64,000 nt of DNA, taken from NCBI GenBank assembly GCA_027625915.1, contig JANTQA010000075.1:1488001-1552000 (forward strand), in the 5' to 3' direction. How positions within the stretch are numbered: position 1 is the stretch's first letter; every line of letters begins with the position of its first letter. A model generated the notes under the pieces. It was not told where the DNA came from. It saw only the letters and a list, made by a program, of their open reading frames with translations, and made no database searches. Both the position numbers and the translations under genes were made by a program. The stretch is from Anaeramoeba flamelloides. Lineage: Eukaryota > Metamonada > Anaeramoebidae. Shown here in pieces: positions 21,527 to 31,290 of this stretch.

Positions 21527-24500
21527 TTATAAATAACTTTTGGTAGGTTGGTAAGTCTGTGAATCTTCCTTTGTTCTTGATATTCTGGGTCCACTCACAC
21601 CAACAATATAATTACTTCCGTCACTGGGTTTTAATCGTTGCATTGCGATCATACACATGTCGATAATGTTTCCAAAAATGAAAAAGCCGCCTGTAAATAA
21701 TTTGATCAAACCTAAAGTGGGGTAGCCTAAATAAAAACGGTCTGCACCAAAAACACCAAGAATTGCAGACAACAAAAGTGCTGTTGAAAATTTTTTTCCA
21801 TTTCTTTGGGGGGTAAATTAATTTGTAAAAAAGCAAAATAAAAATTAATTATAAAAAGGAAAGTTTTGAAGAAAGAATATCTAATTAGCTTGCCATAAGA
21901 TGATAATAAAAAAAAAAAAATTAATTTTATCGCAAAAGTTCAATAAATTAGAAAAAAAATTAATTAAATAATTTTAGTTTTTAATTGGCACAATGAAAAT
22001 TCACATTTTTATTTTTTATTTATTTATTTTTTATTGTTTAAGGGAGGAGTTTTTAGTTCCTCTTATTTGCCCGAATTCCTAAATTGTGATTTAGAATTTT
22101 TTTTAAAGATTTCCATATACTTTTATTTTCCACTAGGGCTAATAAAGTTATGGAATCTTTTCTGTTACTAATATTAAAAATATTATTGTTTTTTAATATA
22201 TGAGATATATTATTTTTTTTTAATTCAGATATCCAGATTTTACAATTATTTTGAGAGGCAGGGCAGTTAAATTTATTTTATTTTGTTTCAAATAGATTAT
22301 AATTATATATTACTTTATAATTTATTCCAACTTTTAAAAAACAATTAAATAGTTTTAATTTTAAAGATTTCAATTTATTAATGTGTTTCATATTCATATT
22401 ATTACTTTCTAAACTCCATATAAAAATTTTGTAAACACCTAAAATCAAAAATAGGCAAAAAAAATCCCCAATGTTTTGTATTTTTCCAAAAAATTAATAT
22501 TAAACCACATTTAAGTTTCCCAGTATTAATGTTTTTTATCTGTGGCGCCTTTTAATCCAAATCAAATAAAAAAAATATAAAAGAAAAAATCAAAACAGGT
22601 GCGTCCAAAATTTGGAAACAAGCGTAATAAAAAAATTTTATTGTTACATTTGTTGAAATTCCACCAACAATTGTTGATCGATCTAATGATAAGATATCAT
22701 CAACCAATTGTATGTGATTTTTCTATTTTGAAGAACTCGCCTTTGTTCTTCTATCAACCATCATTAAGAAAAATTTTAATCTAACTAAAAAGATTACTTA
22801 ACTGGAAAAAAAAAGAAAAAAAAAACAGAAAAGAGAAAAAAATGATAAAATTATTTGTTAAGGCCTTACAAAAAATCTCGTGACTTTTACAAAGATTATC
22901 AACCTTGCAATGAATTTCCCCTTTAAAGGTGTTTATAGGTGTTTGAAAGGGTTGTAAATTGTATGAAAGTGTTTGAAAGTATGAAAAGGATAAAAGCTTG
23001 ATAAAAGTCATGAGGTTTTTTGTAGTGGAGATTGGGGATTTTCAAACGGAAGGACAAAAATCATATTATTATTATTATATTGAAGAAGAGGTGATTCAGC
23101 AAAATTGCCTCATGTTTGCTGCTAGGTTTTTTTTAATTTATAGAATTAAATAAAACTGCTGTTAGCTTTTCTAGAATTCAAAAGAATTTAAGTAAAATCA
23201 AAGATTATTCTCCATTCTTTTGAATTCTGGAAAAGTGTCGTACGGTTTTTTTTAATTTTATAAATTAAAAGAAAATTTAAAAGATTTTCTTTTTATTTCT
23301 CAAATTAAAAAAAAACCTCTGCACTCTAAGGTACTCTAAGGCACTTGCTGAAACTTTCTGAAACTCTAAATTTATTTAGACTTTTTTATTCTATCTTTAA
23401 TGTGGGTAATGTTAGAGCTTATAGGATAGCTTTTCTTTAAAAAATGAAAAGAAAAAAAATTGATTTTTAAACAAAGACAAGAAAAAGAGAAAGAAAAGAA
23501 AGGAATAAAAGAGAGCAAAAAAGAAAAAAATTGAATTTTTTGGCTACTAATCTACATTTCGATACAAATTTTAGAAACTTATTTTTTTTTTTGAAAGCTA
23601 AGTAAAAAAAATGACTAAAAAACCAATTTTCTAGGGATATTTAGATTGGTTATTTAAGAAAAAAGGTCTTTCTTAAATAATACTCTACTGATTTAAGGTA
23701 TTATTGAATTTTTCAAATTTGTTTTTTGCTTATTTTTTGTCATTTTTTATTCCTTAAAGATCCTCACCACTCTAACGAAAAATAACTCAGGTAATTTGAC
23801 TCGTTGTTTCGAAAATGAGAAAGATATTTTTCTTGTTGGGCGTTATAAATATCATTCTAGAAAAAAAAAATTATTACTTATTTTCTCAAATTCATTCAAA
23901 TAACGACAGTTGTTTTCAAAATTATATTTTTTAACCATTCTTATTGGAAATTGAGGTTCACTCTTTGGCTCTTTTTTCTAAAAATTCCCTATTTTTTGAT
24001 TGTTGTTTTTTGGAAATTGATTGTGCTACAAATTTTGGTTAGTTTTTGATTGGTATTAGGTACTCACAAAAATTAGTAAAATTTTTTTTCTTTTTGATTT
24101 GTGAAAATTATTTTTCGCTTTAATAACTCGGCCCTTAAAACAAAAGACACAATTGTATTTGTATAGGTATGCAGTCGTTCCAATCCCTCAGTGGAAAGTT
24201 TTAAGACTTTGAAATTGGCTGTATACTGATAAATTCAAATAAATATCTGAAAATTTTTACTTCATTTTCCATTTTACAAATATTTTTACAAGAGCTTTGA
24301 AGAAAGTATTTTCATTGGTTTAAGGGATTAGCCTCACCATAGATTTCTCTATAATCAAAGTATGTTGTAATTGGGTGTAAATGATATTAGTGCACCATAG
24401 CTTCTGTATCTCTAAAAAATCTATTATAAATCTTATTGCACAATAAATTATTACATTTTTTACTAATGATCACTATTAAAAAAGTTTCATTTTGAAAAAT

Positions 24501-26151
24501 TTTTTTTAATTCCTTTTCCAAATCTAAAAATAGAAACTCAAAATACAGTATTCTGGTATTTAATAATTTAGATTTAGAACTTCCAAAAGTAACTATTTTT
24601 ATAATTTTTGAATTTCAAAGATTAACTCCATAATGATCAACATAAAAGCACAAAGACTGATTAGTTTTGTTTGCTTTTGAGAAAACTACTTGTATCATCA
24701 ATATATTTGCATGATTTGAGAAATAATTTGTCAAAAAAATTTATTGGTTAATTATTTAATTTTTAAAAAAAAACAAATTTTTTAGTAACTAATCTACATT
24801 TCGCCACAAATTTAATAAAGATATTTTGTGACTTTGTAGTCTGAATATTGATAATTCAACCTTTAAATTTATGGTGGAATACATATTTTTTTCTGAAATT
24901 GTTTGGTTTTTTACTAATACAAAGATCATTTTTAATTGATGAGATCAACAAATCTTACTACTTGACTAATCAATTTTTTAGAGACATTTGAACCATGTAG
25001 CACTAATGTTGTTTGGTCCCCAATAACAACATACTTTGATCCTAGGCTTCTCCTTGGTAGACTCTAATCCCTTAAATGTTAAAAAACTTTGTAAAATTGG
25101 TTGTGCTTCAAAAGGACCTTTCTCTTGAGTTGTTTTAATAGTTGAGATATGAGATTACTAAATGGGAAATTGAACTAAAAATTTTATTTAAAAAAATTTG
25201 AATTTATCAGTATTTAAAATTGTGTTTTCTGAAAAAGAAAATTCAATTTCGGTCATAAGATTAAATTTTTCAATTTTCACTTCTCTTACTTGGTTTGATT
25301 ATTTTTTTTGAATAGGTAACCAAGAAAAAAAATTAAATTTCAAAAGAAAAGAAATCACGGAAACTTGAAATTCAAAAGTATTTTTCGATCTTTGTTTTTA
25401 AAGTGTTAAAACCTGAGATTTTATCAATTTTGGAAATTGAAGATCATACTAATGAGAGTTTTTTAATCTCTTTGTTTGTCAATTTCCAAAACAAAAAAAT
25501 GGATAACTAATTTTTAATCTTGTATTATAAATTTTGTGGTTTAGGATGAACTTTAATAACCATTTTACGGTTTGTTATTCAGAATAAAATTTTATACTAG
25601 AAAATCAATTTCTTGGGTCTTATAAATTTCCAAAGTAGGGCTGGAAAAGCTTTACATTTTAGGAGAAATATAAAAAAGATCGAAATGAAATTTTCTTTTT
25701 TAATTTTCTTTTTTTGTTTCAGCGGATTTATTGTGTTATTTATGATTTTATTTTTTTTAATTCTCAAGATATACAATTTTTCCTTTGGTACTAAGTGGTC
25801 GATTTTTAAACGAACAAAAGTTTTTTTTGTTTTTTGTTTGTTGTTTGTTGATTTCTTGTTTGAAATAATAAGATCAAAAAGAGCTTTGGTGAAAATTTAC
25901 GTATATCTGCACTCGATCGACTTTTGAAATGTTGTTTCTCCATCACAATTTACACCGTCCTCAACTTTGCATGTGATGCTTAATTTCCCATCTTCGGGAC
26001 ACTTCTTGTATTCACCAGTTTCGGAATCGATTGATGGCTCATCACAAGTATATTTTGAAGAGGGTAAGTCTGAACAGTCCAAAGAATATGCAAAAGGGGT
26101 GACAAATAAGGCCAGTATGAGGAGAAGCGAAAAGCTAATTACCCAATACAT
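21527..26151 (-). CDS. TM2-domain protein (TM2D1/2-like), two exons
   Basis: Exon 1 is 26151-25901 and exon 2 21803-21527 on the minus strand; the 4,097-bp intron has a GTAAAT donor and an AAAG acceptor, phase 2. The joined product is 175 residues. Residues 1-23 are a signal peptide; 24-83 are a Cys-rich lumenal region (Cys26, 36, 51, 61, 69, 81) in the pattern of animal TM2D proteins; the junction reads IECRYTNGKKFSTALLLS, matching the CRNVNGYSY region of TM2D1. Two membrane segments follow (about 89-110 and 112-136) with the invariant Asp-Arg-Phe motif at 105-107 between them in GADRFYLGYP, then KPSDGSNYIV. Known family members are small secretory-pathway membrane proteins whose biochemical role is unsettled (animal ones affect Notch signalling). 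The stop is TAA. The exon match on both sides makes the join very secure. Confidence 0.95.
22037..22268 (-). mobile_element. Short LINE copy in the TM2D intron
   Basis: 232 bp nearly identical (about five differences) to the 3' part of the LINE fragment at 20173-20815, with the same 3' end and a different 5' truncation point (near GGGCAGTT). Followed on the minus strand by an A-rich tail (ACAATAAAAAATAAATAAAT). High identity implies recent activity of a source element elsewhere. Confidence 0.8.
23095..23345. repeat. Repeat J/K copy in the TM2D intron
   Basis: Contains GAATTCAAAAGAATTTAAGT, an arm TCCATTCTTTTGAATTCTGG and TTTTTATTTCTCAAATTAAA, all shared with 8265-8450. Confidence 0.55.
23815..24137 (+). 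mobile_element. Partial MITE family D
   Basis: Matches the right half of the family: CATTCTTATTGGAAATTGAG, TTTGATTGGTATTAGGTACT and the terminal ACTCGGCCCTTAAA. The left half is missing or unrecognisable. Confidence 0.6.
24331..25074 (+). mobile_element. MITE family H, copy 1
   Basis: 744 bp with imperfect inverted termini of about 48 bp: left TAAGGGATTAGCCTCACCAT continuing to CAAAGTATGTTGT, right ACAACATACTTTG continuing to GGTAGACTCTAATCCCTTA. A second full-length copy in the same orientation lies at 40574-41345 and an inverted partial one at 29945-30484. No transposase frame. Confidence 0.8.
25215..25670 (+). repeat. Dispersed repeat F, copy 1
   Basis: About 450 bp aligning to 52915-53285 plus 53762-53850; landmarks GAAAAAGAAAATTCAATTTC, AAAGAAAAGAAATCACGGAA, GGTTTAGGATGAACTTTAAT and ATACTAGAAAATCAATTTCT. 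This copy is uninterrupted and so gives the ancestral state for the family G insertion in the other copy. Confidence 0.7.
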
Positions 26152-26341
26152 TTTATAAAGTTAAAATCTTAAAAAAATGATATTAAATAAATAATGGTTT
26201 CAAATGAATTGCTTTTGAAAACTATAATCGATAATCCAAAGTTTCGTGGTTAGACTTTTTTCAATTCATTTTAATTGAACAAAAAGGTTTAAGTTGTTAA
26301 TTAAACCCTATTTGATCAAGAAAATATTACTTTTATAATTA

Positions 26342-26801
26342 CTGTTGAGAGAAAAATGTTGGAAAGAGAAACATAGTTGGACAGCATTTTTAATTTTGAA
26401 CATTACTGAAAATGATTTTTAATTTAAATCTTTTGTGAAATAACTAAAGAAAATAACAATAATCAACTTATTAGAATAAAGATTAATGTAATTCTACTTT
26501 TTCAAAACCTTATCTCTTATAATCTAAAGCAAGTTTGAAAATTACAATTATCAGAATTAATAGTTAACTTTACTAAAACTTGGATTTTTGTTGAAATAGC
26601 ATGATCTACTTTAGTTATCAACCATTCAAATGAGTATTCTTCACAAAATTACAGATTAATGAACTTGTAACACCTTTAAACCTGGATTTATATAAAATTC
26701 ACCTAGTTATCAATAGACTTTGATTTTCAATTTTTGCTAATGTTCCCAATTAAAAATGCTGTCAAACCATTTTACTGTGTACAACATTTTTCTCTCAACA
26801 G
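26342..26801. mobile_element. MITE family B, copy at 26.3 kb
   Basis: 460 bp with inverted ends CTGTTGAGAGAAAAATGTT and its exact reverse complement AACATTTTTCTCTCAACAG; next inside, AGCATTTTTAATTTTGAACA pairs with TGTTCCCAATTAAAAATGCT. Flanks ATAATTA and TTATAAT suggest a short target duplication. Confidence 0.8.
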
Positions 26802-27079
26802 TTATAATAAATTAATATCATTCCAAAAAATAAAGATTTTATGATATGTAAAGCAAATCAATCTTAGCGTACACTTTCAACAAATATTTTGTCTTGTTTC
26901 CAGACATTCTAAATGCAAATTGTTAAAGAATGATTACCATTTTGAAAAAAAAGTTCAACACAATTTTTAAATGAGAAAACGATTAAAAGAATCACAGAAT
27001 ACCTAAAAAAGAAATGGAAAATCTATTAAAAAAAGAAAAAATCAATTAAATTGTCAAAAAGTATATAAAAAAACATAAC

Positions 27080-27514
27080 TATTGTGGACAAAAAGTGCAA
27101 CAGGGAAAAAAATGCGATATGGTTTTTCATTGGGAACATTACTGAAAATTCAAAGTAAGTTAAATTCATAAAAGAATAAAGAAATAAATAAAGATAAAAA
27201 TAGTTGTCTCAACAACACATGTTTTTTTTAATACTATCTTTTGGAGAGGGTTTTAACTTTGATTGATCTTATGATAAAAATTTGAAAAAGAAGTTAATTA
27301 TTTTTGAGATCTTCAAAACCACGGATATTGATCCCGATATAAAAGTAGAATTAAATTGTAATTGTTGACTTGATTGAAAATAATAGAAAGTAATTATTAT
27401 TTAAAGTAACGTTATTCCTCTTTTCATTGATTTAATGTTTTTTTATCTGGTTCTATTAATTTTACCAATTAAAAAGGGTATTCAACTTTTTTTTCCATTT
27501 TACTTTTTTTCCAT
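27080..27514. mobile_element. MITE family B, copy at 27.1 kb
   Basis: Left arm TATTGTGGACAAAAAGTGCA and TTCATTGGGAACATTACTGA; right arm CCATTTTACTTTTTTTCCAT. The interior carries the family block ATCTTTTGGAGAGGGTTTTA, and TTTTTGAGATCTTCAAAACC. Confidence 0.7.
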
Positions 27515-27659
27515 AAAAATTTCATTCCATTTTCAGAAAAGTTTATTACAAGAATATTTGAGAGATAAACAAATTTTTGCAGGCTTCTGAATATTTAAAA
27601 TAATAATATAAATATTGAAAGTAGAGAAAAAAAAATTATAAAATTGAAAAAGAAGGAAC

Positions 27660-28086
27660 CCTTTTCGTAAAAAAGTTAAACAGGATTTTAATTGTAAACC
27701 TTAATAGAACCTAAAAACTGAAAAAAAATACTTAATACAATGAATAATAGAAAAAATAAATGATTAAAGAAAAAATTGAGAACACAACACAATATCAGTA
27801 TTTTTTAATACTTTCTTTGGGTATGGAGTTTTTCTTTTTTGATCAATTATTAAAAATTTTTTCAAAAAAATTAACTATTTTTGAGATCTGTAAAACCCAC
27901 TTCTAACAATTTTGATAATAAATATAATTTAATTAGTTTTTATTGGTTTGATTGAAAATAATATAATGGATTATTATTCGAAGTTGATAGGTTTCTTCTA
28001 TTAATTTAACTTGTTTTTCCTATTCAGTTTGGTTCCCAATTAAAAATCAAGTTGAATTTTTTTTTAACTTTTTAGCTTTTTTCCTG
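27660..28086. mobile_element. MITE family B, copy at 27.7 kb
   Basis: Left arm CGTAAAAAAGTTAAACAGGA; right arm GGTTCCCAATTAAAAATCAA. The interior keeps TTTTTGAGATCTGTAAAACC and AATATAATGGATTATTATTC. The most degraded of the three neighbouring copies. Confidence 0.65.
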
Positions 28087-28236
28087 AATAGTAATATCAG
28101 ATAACATTTTGTTCGATCTAACAATATGAAAAAGAATAAATATAAATATTTTACCAGAATATATGTCTTAGAGTGAGGGATTAATGTACTTCTCTAAATG
28201 TTCAAAAATTGTGAAAATATTTTAAAAAAAAAAGAA

Positions 28237-28443
28237 TACAGTCAGTTGCACTTTTAAGTGACAAACTATCAACAAAATTTAAGACACAAAAAAATCTCAA
28301 ATTAAAGTACATTTTTTGGAATTTTTTGGAATTTTTGAAAAAAGAAATGATTGTACTAGATTTTGACTTTTGTGCCTTAATTTGATTTTTTTGTCCCTAA
28401 AATTTCGTTGAAAGTTTGTGCCTTAAAAGTGGAACTGGCTGTA
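28237..28443. mobile_element. MITE family T (Tc1/mariner-like ends), copy 1
   Basis: A near-palindrome of about 203 bp between TA dinucleotides. Left end TACAGTCAGTTGCACTTTTA, right end TAAAAGTGGAACTGGCTGTA; the pairing continues through the CAACRAAATTTAAGACAC and CTCAAATTAA motifs, so only about 60 bp in the middle is unpaired. TA flanks and CAGT termini fit Tc1/mariner-type elements. It is inserted at the left edge of a repeat E copy. Confidence 0.8.
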
Positions 28444-28815
28444 TATCTAAGTTCAAATCGATTTTGAAAGTAAACCCCTAGATATTTTCTGTAAAATTTC
28501 AATTATGAAAAAACAGTTTGTTCAAATTTTTTCGTAATATTCTCAGTTTTTTGAAATTTTTGGTTTTTTGATAAAAAAATTTTTTTTTAGCAAAAATTTA
28601 CTCTATTTTTTGAGAGATAAATTTTCCAATTGATCCTTTATTGTTAGAATTTCTTTTTAAACAATAGAACCTTAAGAAACCAATACCATATTTAATTATG
28701 GTTTATTGTTGTTTTCTTTGATTGGTTGATGTATAGGTCTTCTATAACAAAAAAAAACGCTTTTTATTTTGAAACAGGGATTAAACTTTTCTGTAGGCTT
28801 TATTTTAACAACAGT
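28444..28815 (+). repeat. Dispersed repeat E, copy 2
   Basis: Aligns to 35400-35515 plus 36225-36520, where a family D element separates the two parts, and to 12860-13095 in reverse. Landmarks: AAATCGATTTTGAAAGTAAA, GGTCTTCTATAACAAAAAAA, GATTAAACTTTTCTG. Confidence 0.65.
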
Positions 28816-29026
28816 AGAGAAAATTCATTCAATTAAAAAACCAAAAGAACATTAATAATTTCAAAAACAGATTCTTTTTCGAATCTTACTCAAAAGAACA
28901 AAAGTACAATTATTCTTTTGACTTTTGGAATCACAAAAAAGATTTATGATGATCCAAAAGATAAAAAAAAATAGCAAAAAAGATCTTGAGCAATTTATTT
29001 AGTTGTGGCAATTGAAAAAACGGATT

Positions 29027-29494
29027 TTAAAGGTTTTGGGCTGTTTGTTCACGGATCTTTTGGTCATATGCGCCTCTGTCTTTTAAAAAGACTTCCAAAG
29101 CGGGTCTTTGAGCTGGTGATTCTGGGTTAGGATCGTCAAACCAGTTTTGGATCCCAAGCATGATTTGTTTTAAATTGATCCCTGGCTTCCACCCGTCTGA
29201 CAGAATACTTAGGCAAACAGTTCCTGAAGGATAGCAATTGACGTGGAAAAGAGGGGGGACAAATCTGGCCTTTGGTGGGCTTGCGGGGTAATCTTCTGGG
29301 AAATACAACTTCATTTTAAATTTGCCTCCTTCCCAAAGCGTTCCCTTTTTGCCTGGAACAATACAGTCCCATTCAAAATAGTCCAAGACTTGATTTTCGT
29401 TCTTAGTTGGTCTTGCAACAAAACCGTAAGGATGTGTTTTTCTCCATTCTTTACGTTCCTGTTTAAGTCTTGATAATGCAAAGCTTCCGTCCAT
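29027..29494 (-). CDS. UBC9: SUMO-conjugating enzyme UBC9 (E2)
   Basis: A 155-residue intact gene on the minus strand, full length for UBC9 (157-158 in animals and yeast). It takes SUMO from the SAE1/SAE2 E1 and passes it to lysines on substrates, mostly in the nucleus. The N-terminal helix LSRLKQERKEWRKTHPYGFV, the KGTLWEGGKFKMKLYFPEDYP block and the active site YPSGTVCLSIL with catalytic Cys94 are all diagnostic of UBC9 rather than a ubiquitin E2. The HPN motif before the active site reads His-Val-Asn (84-86); the catalytic Asn is kept. The position of UBC9 Asp127 is Ser. The start at 29494 (MDGSFALSRL) is chosen by alignment; an in-frame extension to 29527 is Phe-rich and includes TTATTCAG just before AGTATGG, so a 5'-leader intron ending there is possible. 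Confidence 0.97.
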   Translation of the reverse strand: MDGSFALSRLKQERKEWRKTHPYGFVARPTKNENQVLDYFEWDCIVPGKKGTLWEGGKFKMKLYFPEDYPASPPKARFVPPLFHVNCYPSGTVCLSILSDGWKPGINLKQIMLGIQNWFDDPNPESPAQRPALEVFLKDRGAYDQKIREQTAQNL

Positions 29495-29944
29495 ACTCTG
29501 AATAAGGAAATTTGTGAAATAAAACAAAAAGTTGTTTGAGAGAAAAAGAGAGAAAATGGAAAAAAAAAAGCAAATCGAATAAGTTTTTTTTTGAATTAAG
29601 GAGGTTCTCTTTCGATTGGTTGTTCAAAAATAAAGTTTGTATTTAAAGCAAGGAGAAACTGCTTTTTGAATTTGAAGATTCAATAACAAGAATGTTTTGT
29701 TTTTAATATGTTTAGCATTTCTTCTTCCTAGTTATTTGCAAATAGAAATAATCATATTGTCATTCATCCTTACAAAAATGTTTATACGATTAAATTCAAA
29801 TTATAACACTTTCATTCTGTAAATATGTATGATTATTATTACCTTTTTTGGAATTGTGAAAGATTGGTGGTTGTTCAAAAACTTGTATTTTTCTTATTAT
29901 TTTTAGGAAAAAACCCAAGTATATCAGAAAAAAATCTTCGTTTC

Positions 29945-30484
29945 GACATTAAATAAGGTTGAAATCTCAATATTCATTACTCCAAAGTTACAAAATATCT
30001 GTCTTAAATTTTAGGAGAAATGTAGATTTGTTGGTGAAAAATTCTTATTTTTTAAAAAAATAAACAATTATCACATAGATTATTTTGACAAATATATTCG
30101 CATATTGGGAATAGATTGATGTTAAAAATTGCTTTTCAAAAGGAAACCAAACAAATCAGCATTTTTTCTATTGATGATTATTGACTATAATCTTTAGAAT
30201 TAAAAAATTTAAAACAATAGTTACAATGGAAGTTCTAAAATATGAATTATTAAATAATAGAATACTATTGTTTTGTGCAGTGACTTTTAGATTTGGAAAA
30301 GGAGTTTAAAAAAAATTTCCAAAATAATTTTCTAGCTGTGATCATCTGTAAAATAAATCTAATAATTTATTATTCAATAATATTTCTATGATATTTTAGT
30401 TTGGTCTTTTAGAACAAATGTCATATATATACATGCACAATACAATTTAAATTATAATCAGATTTAGGATAAATCTAATCCCTT
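29945..30484 (-). mobile_element. Partial MITE family H, inverted
   Basis: Reverse complement of the family: AAATGTAGATTTGTTGGTG pairs with the family's AATCTACATTTCG region, AAAGGAGTTTAAAA region with its complement, and it ends in AAATCTAATCCCTTA, the inverse of the family terminus. The other terminus was not found. Confidence 0.65.
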
Positions 30485-31111
30485 AATATCAGTAATTCTT
30501 AAAAAAATCATTATCGTATTGGAACTAAACTATCATTAAAAAATTTACAAACAAAATAAATACATAAAAGAATAATAATCAGACAATTTCATTCAAATAG
30601 GTAAATAATTGTGATTTTAGAAAAATCATGAAAATCATTTTTTCATGTTTTTTATTTTTTTGTATTCATTTCATTTTTTGAATTCCAAAAGTTGTTTTTA
30701 TTTGATCAATATTTTTTCCAAATGGTTGTTATTAGGTTATAGTAGATTTCTCTACAAGAATAGAAGAGCAGAAATAGAATTAGTTGGTAGTGTTGATATT
30801 TTGATCCATAAATATTCAAATAGAATTTAAACAAATTTACCAATCCTTTTTTTTAGTTAGACCATCCGCAATTTTTAGCATATTCTTGAATTATTCCTAT
30901 TGATTATTTTTTATTTTCATTTTAGGAGCATTGTGATAAATAATTGTTATAGTCTCAATTGGTGAATGTTTCTAATTTGATATTACTTATAAAATATATT
31001 TTTTAAGATTTTTATCTTCCAAAAATTGAATTTTGGTTTATTAAATATTTTGAATTGAAGATTATTACTGGTAAAATCTAATAAATTTCAAAAATTTTTT
31101 TTTCAATTTCC

Positions 31112-31290
31112 ATTTTTATAAATATTGGAACTGTTCCTTATGAAACAGTTCAGGAAAAAAAATATTTTGAAGAACAACTAATTTTACAGAGTTTCTTAAC
31201 ACTTGACTTCATAAAATGCTTAATTTATAGCTTGAGAAAAATAATTTCAAAAATGGAAAATCAAGTAAAAATATCCAAACCAAATTGTAA
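31112..31290 (+). repeat. Dispersed repeat N, copy 2
   Basis: Counterpart of 12470-12665; the 70-bp core AATATTTTGAAGAACAACTA to TTCATAAAATGCTT is nearly unchanged, while flanks diverge. Confidence 0.6.

Larger units (their letters stand above)
21804..25900 (-). other. 4.1 kb intron of the TM2D gene
   Basis: Bounded by GTAAAT and AAAG on the minus strand with reading phase kept. It houses a LINE fragment (22037-22268), a repeat J/K copy (23095-23345), part of a family D element (23815-24137), a complete family H element (24331-25074) and a repeat F copy (25215-25670). More than half of its length is therefore recognisable repeat. Confidence 0.9.
26152..29026. other. Intergenic MITE cluster, no gene
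   Basis: Three family B elements, one family T element and a repeat E copy fill most of this 2.9 kb between the TM2D start and the UBC9 stop. No coding sequence. Confidence 0.75.

Noticed and set aside
25613-25927. 104-codon plus-strand frame opposite TM2D exon 1
   Set aside because: Mostly Phe/Leu-rich intron sequence and repeat F; it only reaches the exon border by chance.
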